A stretch of DNA of 64,000 nucleotides, from contig JAKJHU010000005.1 in NCBI GenBank assembly GCA_022316685.1, positions 14,362,707 through 14,426,706 on the forward strand, given 5' to 3'. Below are positions 34,317 to 46,500 of the stretch, piece after piece (position 1 is the stretch's first letter; each line of letters begins with the position of its first letter). The position numbers were made by a program, and so were the translations under genes. The notes below the pieces were generated by a model, which ran no database searches, had not been told where the DNA came from, and was given only the letters and a program-made list of their open reading frames with translations. The DNA is from Progne subis subis. Lineage: Eukaryota; Chordata; Aves; Passeriformes; Hirundinidae.

Positions 34317-37300
34317 AACATGAAAAATAAGTATTGATCAAGTCCAAGTATTTTCTTTTTCTCACTCTAAAAGAAACACAAGAAGGGACAAACTGGTTTG
34401 GTCAAACCATGAATCTGCTGGAACCTTTCATGTCCTGACATAATTGAGTTTCTGGGGAGTTGTTTCTAGGATCTGAAATAAATGGTTAGCTCTGATAAGA
34501 AGTGTAGAAACTGAGAAAATTGTTGTTATGCCAATATTTCAAGTCCACCTTTGAAATAATAAAAGGTATTCATGTGCATTTAAAAAGTATTTTTCAATAA
34601 TAATACCAGCCAGTTCTGGAAATTGTAATATGCAATAGCTCACATATGTATTCAAGTTATGGGTTCTTATTAAACAATAATGAAATCTGAAGTGTTGGGA
34701 ACATTTTGAAACTTACACTCCCTGAAACAAAGTCTATATCACATTTAGGACCTTTTTTTGGTTAATGCAACCAGTGATTTCATTGCACAATTACCCTGGG
34801 TAGTCTGTGTCAAAATGCAGATATTCTCCCACCACAGTGTATATACTGTGAGAATGCTTAAAATACAGATGACTGAGATAAAATGACTGGGATTTTTTAT
34901 GCTGACACCCTGTGTGTTATTTGCCTAGCCAAGTTTGTCACCTGTGAGGAAACATATGCATCCTTGGAGGCACATACTGGAGAACAGTAAGAACATTGGA
35001 GGATTATTTGCATTCAAGTAATTTTGCCTCAAACTTCCACACAAAATCTGTGATTTGCAGCCCAGTTTGAAGAAAATTCCAAGCTCTCATCTGTCTAAGT
35101 TAATTTAAGAGCCCTCCTGCTTTGAAGTCCAGAAAGACTTTTTTAATGAAGATAGAAGTTAAATGCTTAGGATAAAACTCATATAAGTGCTCCAATTAAT
35201 AGGCCAGTTTTGACACACCTAAAACGTGTTTCTCCACTGGTAGCAAAGCAGAAACACCACTACACACACCACTGATTTCAGCTGGAGAGATTTGTGTGTG
35301 TGTGACCTACAAGGCAACTGCTAGAATTGTACAGTCAGAGTGCTTAAAAAAACCCCACTGATATTCAAAGAGAGAAATCAAAGGCAAACACAGTCAGAAC
35401 AACAGCAAAAGAGGAACTGAGTTGTACTGAGTGAGAAAACCGACAACAATATTTTTAATTGCATCACTTAATTATTCAATGCAATGACCTCAAAGTGTGT
35501 TATTAATATTAATTAATTTTTCTATTGAAACTCTCTCTTTTATAGATGTCTATTAGCATTTCCAATTTGCAAATAAGAGATGCAGGTTTTGAATCTTACC
35601 CAAACAACTAAAGTCAGAAGACTTTTGTCAGAGCTGGGAGGACAAGCTACGTGATCTGCTCTCCAAGACAGAGAAAGGACCTACCCATCTTTTTTGTACA
35701 CCTTCAGACTAAGAAAAAATGTTGTGCTTCCAGCTATCATGGGTTCATTTTTTATGCCTGCAACAGAAAAATACATTGGGCCCTACATCTTTGAAAAAAG
35801 ACCAGCTAGGCAAACCAATGTGACAAGGCTATAAACTATCACTTCAATTTTTAAAAATTAAGTGAAAACCTAAGAACAGTCTTCTATTATTTTTGAACAA
35901 GGTTCAGAATTCCTTTACATGGATTTTATTGTCTTTCCTCCTAATCATGGCTGCATGCACTTAAGACAGCAGAAGGATAGGAAAGCATCAACTCAGGTGA
36001 CTGACTGAACCAAACTGCACATTTTTCCAGTGCTAGCCATTTATTAAACCAGCCAATGCATTCTCAGTGTTAAGAGACAAAGCTTTATCCAAGAAATTGC
36101 TTTAGAAATGTCGCTGGGAGATCTATTAGCTGTAACACAATGGGTAAAATTATATGCAATGATTGCTACACTCATTACCACTATTTAACATCCCAAACAA
36201 AAAGAACAGAAAACAGAGAAGTCTGGAAGAAAATGGAAGTATATTTGAGTTTACAAGGAGTTCTGTCTTTTGCAATGGAGGTCAAAAGGAAACCTTAAAA
36301 AGAATGGAGGGGAGGAAGCTGACTCCTCTCAGTATAGATCAAGCTGTCCAGTCAGCTCATGATTTTTACTGTCACCAGTAAAGTAAACATTATCATCATT
36401 ATATTCCTGTTTTCCTGTAGAATCAGGATACAAAGGCTCTACTGCCATTACAAAACATTCCCAAAGAGTTTGGAAACAGCCAAAAAGGAAGAAGTGCTGA
36501 GAAGTTCAAAACAATTCATGTAAGAGGAGCATACTAAATGATAGAGTTCCTAAATGAAGAATTCCATATAAAACTGCTCCTAGTGACCAACTCTTTGGTT
36601 TCTTTTTGTCCTTTCTATGAAAATCGTGAGGGATCACTTACAGAAAAGGGAGTGTTGGTAGTTACCTCCGATGTCTTTGCTAATTCAGTGGCATCTGCAG
36701 AGCCCGCTATTATTTTGCAACCTGTTTCAAAATCTTGACATTATTGATCAATGTCAAGGCTGCCACCCAGCTCCCATTGACTCACTAATCATGAGCATAT
36801 TACCCAACTGATTTTTATCAACATGCTGTGCTGCAGAAGAATCCATGGCTGAAATAACAAAGAGTAATTTTTTTCAGCTAGATATTTTCCTTCTGGGAAG
36901 AGATCCTTGGTAGTTTTATGCATATCAAAACTTCATGTATGTCAAAAAAACATCTCCAAAACCCCAAGCATAAAGGATTTGGGCTGTCAGTTCTGTATGT
37001 TCACACAGTACATGAAATAGTTTTCCACACTTTCAATATGTAGCAGGAATTTTTTTCAATGACTGATGGACACAGCTTATACAAATCTTTGTTTGGCTAA
37101 CACCTTGGAGCACAAGTTGTTCTGCTACAGTACGAATACAGTGTCTTCAAAGGTGATAATATGCTGACTGTAAAAAAGTGCATAGTATTGAGTCATCTTC
37201 CTTCTCTCAACTGTTCCCCTCTTAATGACGCTGTTTACAAGGCAAATTAATTTTTCTGCTCCTAGCTTAGCCTGAGCTCTGGTTGTAAATTAGATTTTTG

Positions 37301-40300
37301 CTGTTTGTAAATCATTGGTAACCTATTTCTACAGAACTGGCTGAAATTCTGGGTAAAAACCTGCAGCTCTAATCCTAACTAACCCTTTCCCAGAGAACTA
37401 CTTTATTATATATATATATATATTTTTTAATTTATTTTTTTTTTTTAATAACTGTCCTTCATCCCTCAGACTGTGGTTTTACAGGTTTAATGCCCCAAGA
37501 AACAGATGCCACTGCTGTTGCACTGACGGCAAGGATGCTGAAGGAGTATTTGGTGTATTCCGGTTGAAAAGAAATGTGTTTTTCCAAGATCCAGCAAAGA
37601 TATGTGATAAGAGTGGTATTATTCTGTCAGCAATACCGGGATTTATTTGCTTAGCTTTACCCTACCTCTCTTTTTACCCTGCCTCATTTTGATTTTGGTG
37701 AAAGAGTCAGTTCACCCTTGTAATGACTTAGGAGAAGGCAGCAAGGAGCATGATGATGATGATGTGACCTCTTCAGGGGGAATTTCACCTTACACCAGTT
37801 AATAAACACTGCTAATTTCACTTTACAGAAATGGCTCCCCTCTTCTCACCCCTACCCATCCTTGTTCTCTAAAAGGAGGTGGGTTTGTTATTTTTTTGAA
37901 TATTTATCTCAGTAGCAGAGCCTCAGTGCTTTTGCCGTCAGAGTATCTGTGCTGATACCACGTGGTGCCTGGCTAATGCTGTGCAGTCAATTATGCAGTA
38001 TCTGGGCAGAGAAGCAATCGCAGCACGTATGAGCGTAATGTTAAAGCAATCACCTGATACCTCAGCCTCATTCTTACTTCTGCTGCTAGTGGGGAAGGGT
38101 CTCTAAAATGCAATCTACTGCTTTTTTTTCAGTCTCTGACTCCTTCCCAGTTTTGTAGTAAAATACTTGCTTTGTGTTAAACACAAATGCAGTTAGGCAT
38201 ACAGAAAGGAGGGGGGTTGTTAATAATATTCCACTTTATCAATCAGGAGAGCTCTCATTTTTAGTACACTGATATTTAATACAGCAGTAGAAAGACAAGC
38301 ACAATATACACATGCATACACATTCCAAAGACAGGGTTTGGCTATTTTTGTCTCCTTTTGGAGAGCAAGGAAAATGTTTACCATACTTGGACTAAAACCA
38401 AGCTGGAATCAGTCATACCTTTTTAATTTGCATCACCATGGGATGTTAACAAAATCAATATGATATTAAGCACTTTCATGATCACATTTATGTTTTTCAT
38501 TCAGGAATTTGAAAAAGTATTCCTCCTGCTGTTTTCATAACACTACTACCACAGGTTTACATATTTGCTTGAGAAGGATGTGAAATACTAAAAAACAAAA
38601 GAAAAAAACTGAGTTAAATACCTGAGTTAATTCCTTTGCCTCCACTCTTAACATTTACCACCCTATCCTCTGTTATTTATGCAGAAGTCCTCTTACTCTC
38701 ACGGTCAGAAACCTGAATTGTCAAGCTGCAAAGAAAAGGTTATCACTTCATTCGTGGGCAAATTGCTCAAACTCAGCTGTCAATCAACAGTCCACTCCAG
38801 GATCTGAGCTGATTTGTATCTATCATGGGTGTTTACTCGACAGATTCTCACAAGAAAACTGGAGCAGAGAAAATGTGCCTAATGATAACATCATGCCGAC
38901 AATACGTTTTCTGCAGATAACATTTGCATTATGTGTTTACTGTTTGCAGAGCATCTGGAAGACATCAAATGAAAAGGAGCACATATTCCAACCAAAAAAA
39001 CCCCAACCAACCAAAACCCCCCCAAAAACCAAACAAACCTGAAAAACATGACTCCCTGGGAAAGCACTTCAGGTGAGGAAACCTAGATATAACTTTGTCT
39101 TTTGCCTTTTCTCCCTACTCCCTTTCTACATATTCCATTTCTTTTTCATCCTACTCCATCCCTTTCTGTCCCCGGCTTTTTTAATTCCTGTTAATCTGTT
39201 ACTTTGGAAAAAATCAACTAGAGGAAGAGAAAAGCAGATGCATTCCGACTTTATTCCCATAGTTTCAGCTATTTTATGAATTTTGAATATGAATAGAGAT
39301 TGAAACTAATCAACAGATGGTTGGAAACGTGAATATTCATGAATTCTAAAATCCTGTATTGCTTTGCCAGGTATTGTTTGGATGTAAAGAATATATGTGT
39401 AGTCTAATCTCCACTTTTGGAAAAGAAATCTAGGAGTCTCTTTAGCTGGCCCATGCCTGATGAAGTGGACATTTTGGACAATAAACTGTGTACATGCATG
39501 TATCCTTTGAAAAAGGAAAAGTAAAACCTGACAAATATCTTTCTGAATTTTTAATGCCCTCTACATATAAATCAGACATCCCAAAATTTCAATTTGATGA
39601 GAATCAAGAATAAAATATAAAATATTTTTAGTGTTACTATAAATTAAATATTAGTTTTGATTTGCAACTCCACAACCCAAAGAAAAGCTGAGGCACTCAC
39701 AACAATGAACTAGTAAAGAAATGTGATATTAAGTATACGTAGTTATGAATCTAAGATTTCCCTTAGGCAGACATTGATGTTTCGAAGCAATCTGTTTTTT
39801 ATAAGTAATAAGATGCTGCCACCTTCTGAAAAAAGTTCAGCATGGCTACAAATGCTATCCTCACAAGGCCAGGAAAACAACCTACATATTCTGAGCCAAG
39901 AAAATTAGGCAACAAATGAAGGTCTGCTCCAGCATCAATTAAAAAAAAAATAAATAAAAAGAAAATCTGCTGCACTTATCTGCTGCACTTAGAAAATACA
40001 GCACAAGAAGCTAATCTGAGGGCGGTGTCAACATTTCCACGTAAAAATGTAAGCATGTCATCCTTATCCTGACTTAGGAAGATGTTCTGATATCCTACTA
40101 ACTTTCAAACTAGTAAATGTAGCACTGAAGGAAGACAACAGGACTGTGACCTCCCTTTGGCCAAATCCTTCTTTATCTTTTAAACACTCACCTACTTGAT
40201 GAAGAGTCTACTCTCCTTGGAGGTACCTTCCAATCACAGCTTCCTCACTATAAAGCATTAGAAAACGATCACTTTTCTTTGTATTTTCTGCAAGAACCTG

Positions 40301-41620
40301 CCGCTTCAGCATCACCACCACTGACAACCAGGGATCAGCTTTCTGGTGGAACTGGATACAACAAGGATGGTGGGATGAGTGATCCTCTGTGCCCTGTAAA
40401 TGGACCCCCACTAACAAATGCTGGGTGTGTACTGATCCAGAAGGGGAAATTTCGACTCAAACAGAGTAATTACAAATCTTTGATGGTTCTGAGAAGGGAT
40501 GACCTGGTACATTTTTTCCTCTGCCAACTTAAATGTGTGCCATGGTGGCGTGAACTTTATTTTGGTTTATATTCTGGAAGGAAAATTAGTATCAGAGGGT
40601 ACAAGAGCAGAGCAGCAGCAAAAAAGTGTCACCTCTGGCAAATCAGTGCTTCACAGTCAGTATCTCTGTTATGAACAGATTGATCAACCCTCCAAAATAT
40701 TCCTAAAAATAAAATTGTGGCATTTTTGCCTGATTTTCAAAGCAAAGGAGGATTATTCCAACATACTGTCTAGCTCCTCCATCTTCCTGTAATCTTGGAA
40801 TGTATTGATCAGTTTCAACTAAAATTGACAGGAAATTGAAAGTGTCAAAAACAAAATTTATAGAAATTTAGAAAACCCATAGAGCACATAGCCAGAGAAA
40901 ATCAATCTTCAACAGTTGCACTGCTGACAGGCCAACATGCTTCAATGAATCACTGAACTACAGTTCTGTGATTTGGGAGAGGAGGAGGAGAAATCATAAT
41001 CCAAACTACAAGCTGCATGTGAATTTCCTGGGCTCCCATGATGGCAGAATATTGAAGTGGATTTGTTTTGGAGGCAGTTCTGAGTTATACTAGGAACATG
41101 GCCTAAAACAAGCCAAAAATAGGAAGGAGTACAAAGATGTCTTAAAACCATTCCTAATATGTCCTTTTTTTTGCTACTTATTCTAAGCATCCTGACATAA
41201 TGATATTTTTGATGCAGCTATTAAACTTTTTCCAGTAATTTAAGAAATGAATGAGTCTGCTTAAAGATGCTTGGAAGAATGAACCAAATGAAAAAGAAAA
41301 CACAGAGCTATCATTTGACCTGTTATGAGATACATCAGTGCACAGCTCAAAACCCATCACCACCTCTCTACATTTACTGGCGAGTTTGTCTTTCAGTGCT
41401 TGTAGACAGCTCTCAATGTGCCATTCTAGCACTTCGAAGCTCCATACGTCTGACAAAAAACAACAAAGGAGCTGTTTTGAAGGAGCACTGATTTTCAGGG
41501 ATAATACTTTAATTAATTTGTGTTACAGAAACAGCAAGCACTTCTCTGAAACTCATTTGGCAAAGACTTCAGAGACTTGCATGGGGAGTTTTCACCATTG
41601 TTTTGGGTGTTTAAATCCTC

Positions 41621-41677
<57 letters not shown>

Positions 41678-42273
41678 AGGTCAAGAGGTCACAGCTCTGC
41701 ACATTATGCTTTTGACTACTGGCTTTCTTCGTAATTTCTGAACAGAAATGCCATGCCTGAGATGGAATCTTTTGTCACTGAGACACACAAAGCAGTCACA
41801 CGCAGACAAGAGATTTTCGCAGAGGTTCTTCTGATCCAGCTCCCAGCTGAGAGAGCGGAGAGAAGAGAACCCCTTTGTTTATTTTTTACTTTTTATACAT
41901 TTGTGGGTCTAGCAGAAGATTGGCTTTTTGGGGTTTCCACCCCTCAGCCTCAGTGGCCAGACCAATTGTCAGTTACAATTGTTTTCAGGTTAGAAATATG
42001 CAAACAAAGGACAGAGAATGAAAACCAAAGGATTTGTTTATGTTACATTTGTGGGAAAAGGTAGAAAACTGCTCTAATATTCTACAGTAACTAAAATATC
42101 TGACTCCATTTATGAAATTCAAAAGGCTAATAAAAAACTCAGAAAAACCAGGGTAACAGTCTTTCACAATTTCTTTTTTGTCTTCTTGTTTCCTCAGGTT
42201 CACAGAACCACCAGCAGTTTCAGCGACCACCACTCAATCCCGATTATTTGCATCTGCCATCTCCCCGTGTGAG
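34317..42273. other. Intergenic DNA upstream of LRP11, no gene seen
   Basis: No exon or RNA gene is supportable. It contains a TA/T-rich run at 37408-37446, an AC-rich run at 38991-39043, an A-rich run at 39939-39961 and a T48 tract at 41628-41675. A 25-bp inverted repeat lies at 36734-36758. A non-repetitive block at 37930-38070 contains CCACGTGG and several ATTATGCA/CAATCA-like words and could be a conserved regulatory element. Confidence 0.5.
41628..41675. repeat. T48 homopolymer
   Basis: The longest homopolymer in the window lies about 1 kb upstream of the LRP11 start codon. It is followed by TGCAGG but by no coding sequence. Confidence 0.95.
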
Positions 42274-42572
42274 TCATAGAATCGTCGAAATACAGACTGT
42301 TAAGAGCTTCCACAGAATGGAAGGGACCTTAAAGGTCACCTAATCCCAATCCCCCTGCCACGGATTGGGACGCCTTCATCTAGACTAGATTGTGCAAGGC
42401 CTTATCCAACCTGGCCTTGAACGCTTTCAGGGATGGGGCATCCACAGCTTCTCTGGGCAACCCTTATCAGTTTCTCCTCGCCCTCACAGCAAAGAATTTC
42501 TTTCTAATATACATCTTCAATTTCCCCTCTTTCCGCTTGCAGCGCTTACTCCTCCTATCCCTGCGGCTCCTG
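42274..42572 (-). mobile_element. CR1 LINE 3' fragment abutting the LRP11 promoter
   Basis: On the minus strand this is a CR1 tail: a terminal octamer remnant (TCATAGAATCG), then 'tggaagggaccttaaaggtcacc', 'ccaacctggccttgaacgctttcagggatggggcatcc' and 'aatttctttctaatatacatc'. Its truncated 5' side merges into the GC-rich CpG island of LRP11, only about 170 bases before the start codon. The boundary with island sequence is unclear within about 20 bases. Confidence 0.92.
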
Positions 42573-42579
42573 AAGGGAT

Positions 42580-43540
42580 GTCCCTCTGGGGGGCGGTCCC
42601 GGGGCGGGGCCGGCCGGAGCTGTTCGGGGCTGCGGGTGCTGAGCGGCCGCTCCGCCTGGTGAGCCGGGCGGGGCCGGCGCCTCCCCGCGCCGCGCTCGCT
42701 GGGGGTGCCCCGGCGGGAGCCGCTCCCGCCGCCGCCCGGGGCCATGGCGGCGCTGGTGCTGCTGCTGCTGGCGGCGCTGGGCGGGCGGGCCGTGCTGCCG
42801 GGCGGGCGCTGCGCGGCGCCGCTGGCCGACCTGCGCTCGCAGATCTCGGGCGTGGAGACGCTGCTGGAGGAGTTCCGCCGGCAGCTGCAGCAGGAGGAGC
42901 CGGGACCGCCGGCCGCGGCGGGCGGCGGAGGGGGCGGCGGGGAGCGGTGTGGGGGAAGCGGCGGCTTCTCCGCCAGGCCCGACTCCATCATCCGCACCAA
43001 GGACTCCATCGCGGCCGGCGCCACCTTCCTGCGGGCGCCCGGCGCCGTGTCGGGCTGGCGGCAGTGCCTGGACGCCTGCTGCGCCGAGCCGCGCTGCACG
43101 CTGGCCGTGGTGCAGGGGCCCGCCCGCCCGCGGGGCACGGACGGCCGAGCCGAGCTGCTACCTCTTCAACTGCACGCACCGCGGCCGCCCCGTCTGCCGC
43201 TTCGCTCCGCACCGCGGCTTCAGCTCCTACAGCCGCCGCACCGCCGGCATCGCCCCGCCGCCCACGGGTAAGCGGCTTGCGCGGCGGGAGGGGCGGCACG
43301 GAGATGGCGGCGCTCGGCGCGGGGGCGGCAGGGCCGCGGAGCCGCCGCCGGCCGGGAGCGGGCGCGTCCGTGCGGCTGCCCCGGCGCCGGGAACCCGCTC
43401 CCGGGTCGTGAGGCGTCGCCGGTGGGAGGACGGGACGAGGAGAGCCGGGCTGCGCCGTGCCATTCGGCGCGGTTCCCTCGGCCGGGAGAGGCGGCCCGGC
43501 CGTGCCGAGGGAACCTTGCCAACGTGAATAAATACCTGAC
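42580..43540 (+). promoter_or_regulatory. CpG-island promoter of LRP11
   Basis: GC content and CpG density rise sharply at about 42580 and fall after about 43530. There is no TATA box near the start. GC boxes are visible at about 42588-42596 and 42601-42610 (GGGGCGGGGC), as expected for an Sp1-driven housekeeping-type promoter. The island includes all of exon 1 and the first part of intron 1. The transcription start is not determined; it probably lies between 42580 and 42740. Confidence 0.8.
42744..43267 (+). CDS. LRP11: LRP11 exon 1: signal peptide, helix, MANSC domain (frameshifted)
   Basis: The first ATG sits in a strong context (GGGGCCATGG). Residues 1-24 form a Leu/Ala-rich signal peptide. 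Residues 29-52 form a charged helix (GVETLLEEFRRQLQQEE). A Gly-rich linker precedes the MANSC domain from about residue 69, with Cys 69, 108, 112, 113 and 118 in the first frame. From 43156 the conserved continuation (CYLFNC, then FSSYS) lies in the +1 frame. The interval 43113-43155 is 43 nt, where the human protein has 14 residues between the same landmarks, so exactly one base is extra. The interval is GC-rich with runs of G and C. The exon ends at 43267 before GTAAGC, in phase 1. No in-frame upstream ATG exists. Confidence 0.9.
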
Positions 43541-46500
43541 CGGGGGGCGGTTCCAAGAGGATGCTTCCAGGCTCTTCTTGGTGGTGCCCGGCAATAGGAC
43601 AAGAGGCAATGAACAGAAACCGATGCACAGTGTGTTCCAGCTGAGCGTGAGGAAGAACTTCCTTACCGTGCGGGTAACCGCGCACTGCAGCAGGCTGTCC
43701 AGAGAGGTTGTGGAGTCCTCCCTCATTGGAGATACTCAAAACCATCTGGACACAATCCTGTGCCGTGTGCTGTGGGACAACCTTGCTTCAGCAGGGAGAT
43801 CGGACCAGATGACTCACTGCGGTTCTTCCCGATCTGACCAATTCTGGGAGGGCTTTGAGGGTGTTTGGGTTGGGGAAAGACATCCCTCAATACCTCTGCC
43901 CCTGCAGAGTCCCTGACGGGCATTGTGCCAGCCAGCTGGTGGCTGGGAGCCGGAGAGTGGGATGTGCATGTTCACAGGGGAACCAGAGAAGTCCCAGCTT
44001 CCCAGGAACTGTGCATATTGGGCACCTTGGAAAGCATGAAGTGCTGGTCCCAACTATGCCATAACCTGGTGTTTAGCCTGAGAGCAAGCATATGCCCTTC
44101 TTGAGGCTGCTGTCCAAATGTCGTTGCCTAAGACAGCTTCTTACTCACTTAAATCAAGATTTTTCGTGCTTAGGAGCTCGAGAGCTAGACTGAAGAAGAC
44201 AAGGATACCTCACCAGTAGTCCAGACGCAGCGAGGACATTCTCCACAAGCACCTCTGGAAACCAGGCCATATCAAAAGCAGCAGTTTGTTCAACTCTGAA
44301 GCCTGTTTAAGAACAATATAATCCAGAGCAAGCAGCTGTCGATGAAAACAAATCTGGATTTCTAAATTTGGAGTCTGATTCCTAGGACCTGATTCAAAGA
44401 ATTTATTTGCCTTTCCCTACCTCCTGTTGTTAAACAGTCTCCTCTTAACTAATTTTGACTTAATTTCATTATCTCTGTTGACAATACTTTCCCAAATGTC
44501 ATCTGCATCTTACTCAGCAACAGATCTCATCAGAAGTAAATTAGTCACTGCATGCAACATGAAAAAGTGTTGGTGTGGGTGAAAACGGTGCCCAGATGTG
44601 CCTGCTCTTACTGCTTTCTTGGGAGGTCCACTCAGTGCAGCATGTTTCCTGAGAATGTCAATGGGAATCCCCATGAATGAAATGTGAGAGAGCAGGGGCT
44701 TGATTTCTAGAGACATTATGATGCCTAGGTATTTTTTGCAAAGTGCATGGGCAGGTAAATTAGAGAGCTATAAGGAAGACAACAGAAATGAGGCAAGCTT
44801 AAGGTACCAGAAAAACCCAAGGTGTGATTTTGACATTTTCAGCCAGAGTAGTATTAATTTTACAGTGTTATTTATGTAGCAACTTCAGGGTAATTATATA
44901 TCATAAGCCTGTATGCACTTGCATGATAGAAGGCTTAAGATGAGATTTTACATCAAAGTCATACAGAATTAGTCTTTGTTTTGAACTGCCTTAATTCCAT
45001 TAAAACCTGGAACTAATTTAGAGTGCAATATAAGTAGTATATTGTACAAATGATGCTCTGTCTGTTAGAAACATTTCTTGAATTCCTCGTGTTCTTGAAT
45101 TCTAGAGTTCTTAAACTTTGCCTTTTTGGCAGCTTTTCTGACTATCAGCACTGGATTTGCAAGGCAATTTCAGTTCCTAGTCCGCAAATTTTAGTGTCCT
45201 GTTGGTTTTATTTAAAAGTCTGCCTTGTGGGTGATGGTGGTATTGGAAACAAGGGGATTATGATTTCTTCATGCAATTACACTGGAGCTGAAGCAAAGCC
45301 ACAAAGGAGAATGAACTTTTATTCAAACATCTGTCATATGTGACACAGACCAGGAGAGATAAAATTAAGATTGAATTATTTTGCTCTGATGTTTTTTTAC
45401 CAGTGCATTCTTGAATTACATTGAAAAAATGATCTGTACAACAGGATGATGAAGGCACATCTCTTTTTCCTTCAGTCATGAATGAGTTTAGGAAATTTAG
45501 GAAAGAAGTTTTCATTTCAAGATTTTTTTCCATGAGGGGATCACATTTTAGCTGCTCCTTTTTTTTTTTCCTTTCATAGTTCTTTGTTCTTGAGTCTTCC
45601 ACTGTTTTCTTTCTGATGATACCAAACCAACATTTCCCCACAGATGTGGTACCCTCATAATTCCAAAATATTTCTATGCATTGGGATACAGTGATCTCTA
45701 AGATCACTAGAGGCGAGCAATGGGAGGATTCAACATCAAGGTAAACTAATACCAAACACATTCAGGAGCTGGCAATGAAATAACCTTTTATAACAAAGCC
45801 TTCATTCAGAAAACTAGCTGGAGGTTTTATTAGTGGCAGGACAAGTCTATAGAAAGGATGGAAGGAGCAGAATAAATAAAGTGCAGGATAAAAAAAAAAA
45901 GCCTATTGTGTTCACTCCCAAAGAGGAAAGTGCTTCACCCCTTCTTCTAGAAAGCAGCCAGCTCCAGCATCTCAGAGTGTTGACCTGGTGTTTCAGTTCC
46001 ATACTGCTTACTTGCGTTCAACTTAAATGAAAATTGAAAACAGAAGTTAAGAGATTATTTTTCTGATGACCTGTGTCTGATAGTGCTTTATTGCCACGAG
46101 TGGTGGTTGCAAGTGGCTCCTTGGAGTATGCCTCCAATGAGTTTGCCTCCTTGTTTATTTATGCTGACTTCTTATTCCCCAGATGTGGAGGTGTTTAACT
46201 CTCTAAGGATCATGTATTCCATTGCTTAAAACTTTGCTGTGGAAAAAGAATCTTCAGCTCAATAGGCTGTCTCCTCCCATGCAATATGTCTCTATCAGGC
46301 CAAATTTTCCTTTTTGCCATAGATTTACTTTCTGAAGATCATCTGGTGGCTTACAAGCAAAGGGTGGTGCCTCCATCCTTTGGGACCAGAGGTCTGTGTG
46401 GTCCCTGACTCATCTTCAGCAAAGGGCTGGCATGAATTTCTGTGCCTGATTCAATGTGAAGTGGTCCTTCCTTTTCAACTCTTGCTGCTGGAGTATAAAG

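Noticed and set aside
42392..43411. 339-codon plus-strand frame across the CpG island
   Set aside because: It runs in a different frame from LRP11, starts inside a CR1 copy and is Ala/Gly/Arg/Pro-rich, as expected of stop-poor GC-rich DNA.
42467..43745. Several long minus-strand frames (up to 223 codons) opposite LRP11 exon 1
   Set aside because: They are shadows of the CpG island and CR1 sequence, with low-complexity composition and no domain or splice context.
45258..45761. 167-codon minus-strand frame in LRP11 intron 1
   Set aside because: No recognisable domain, Lys-rich part from a poly-T stretch, and no flanking exon signals. A database search giving a conserved homologue would reverse this.
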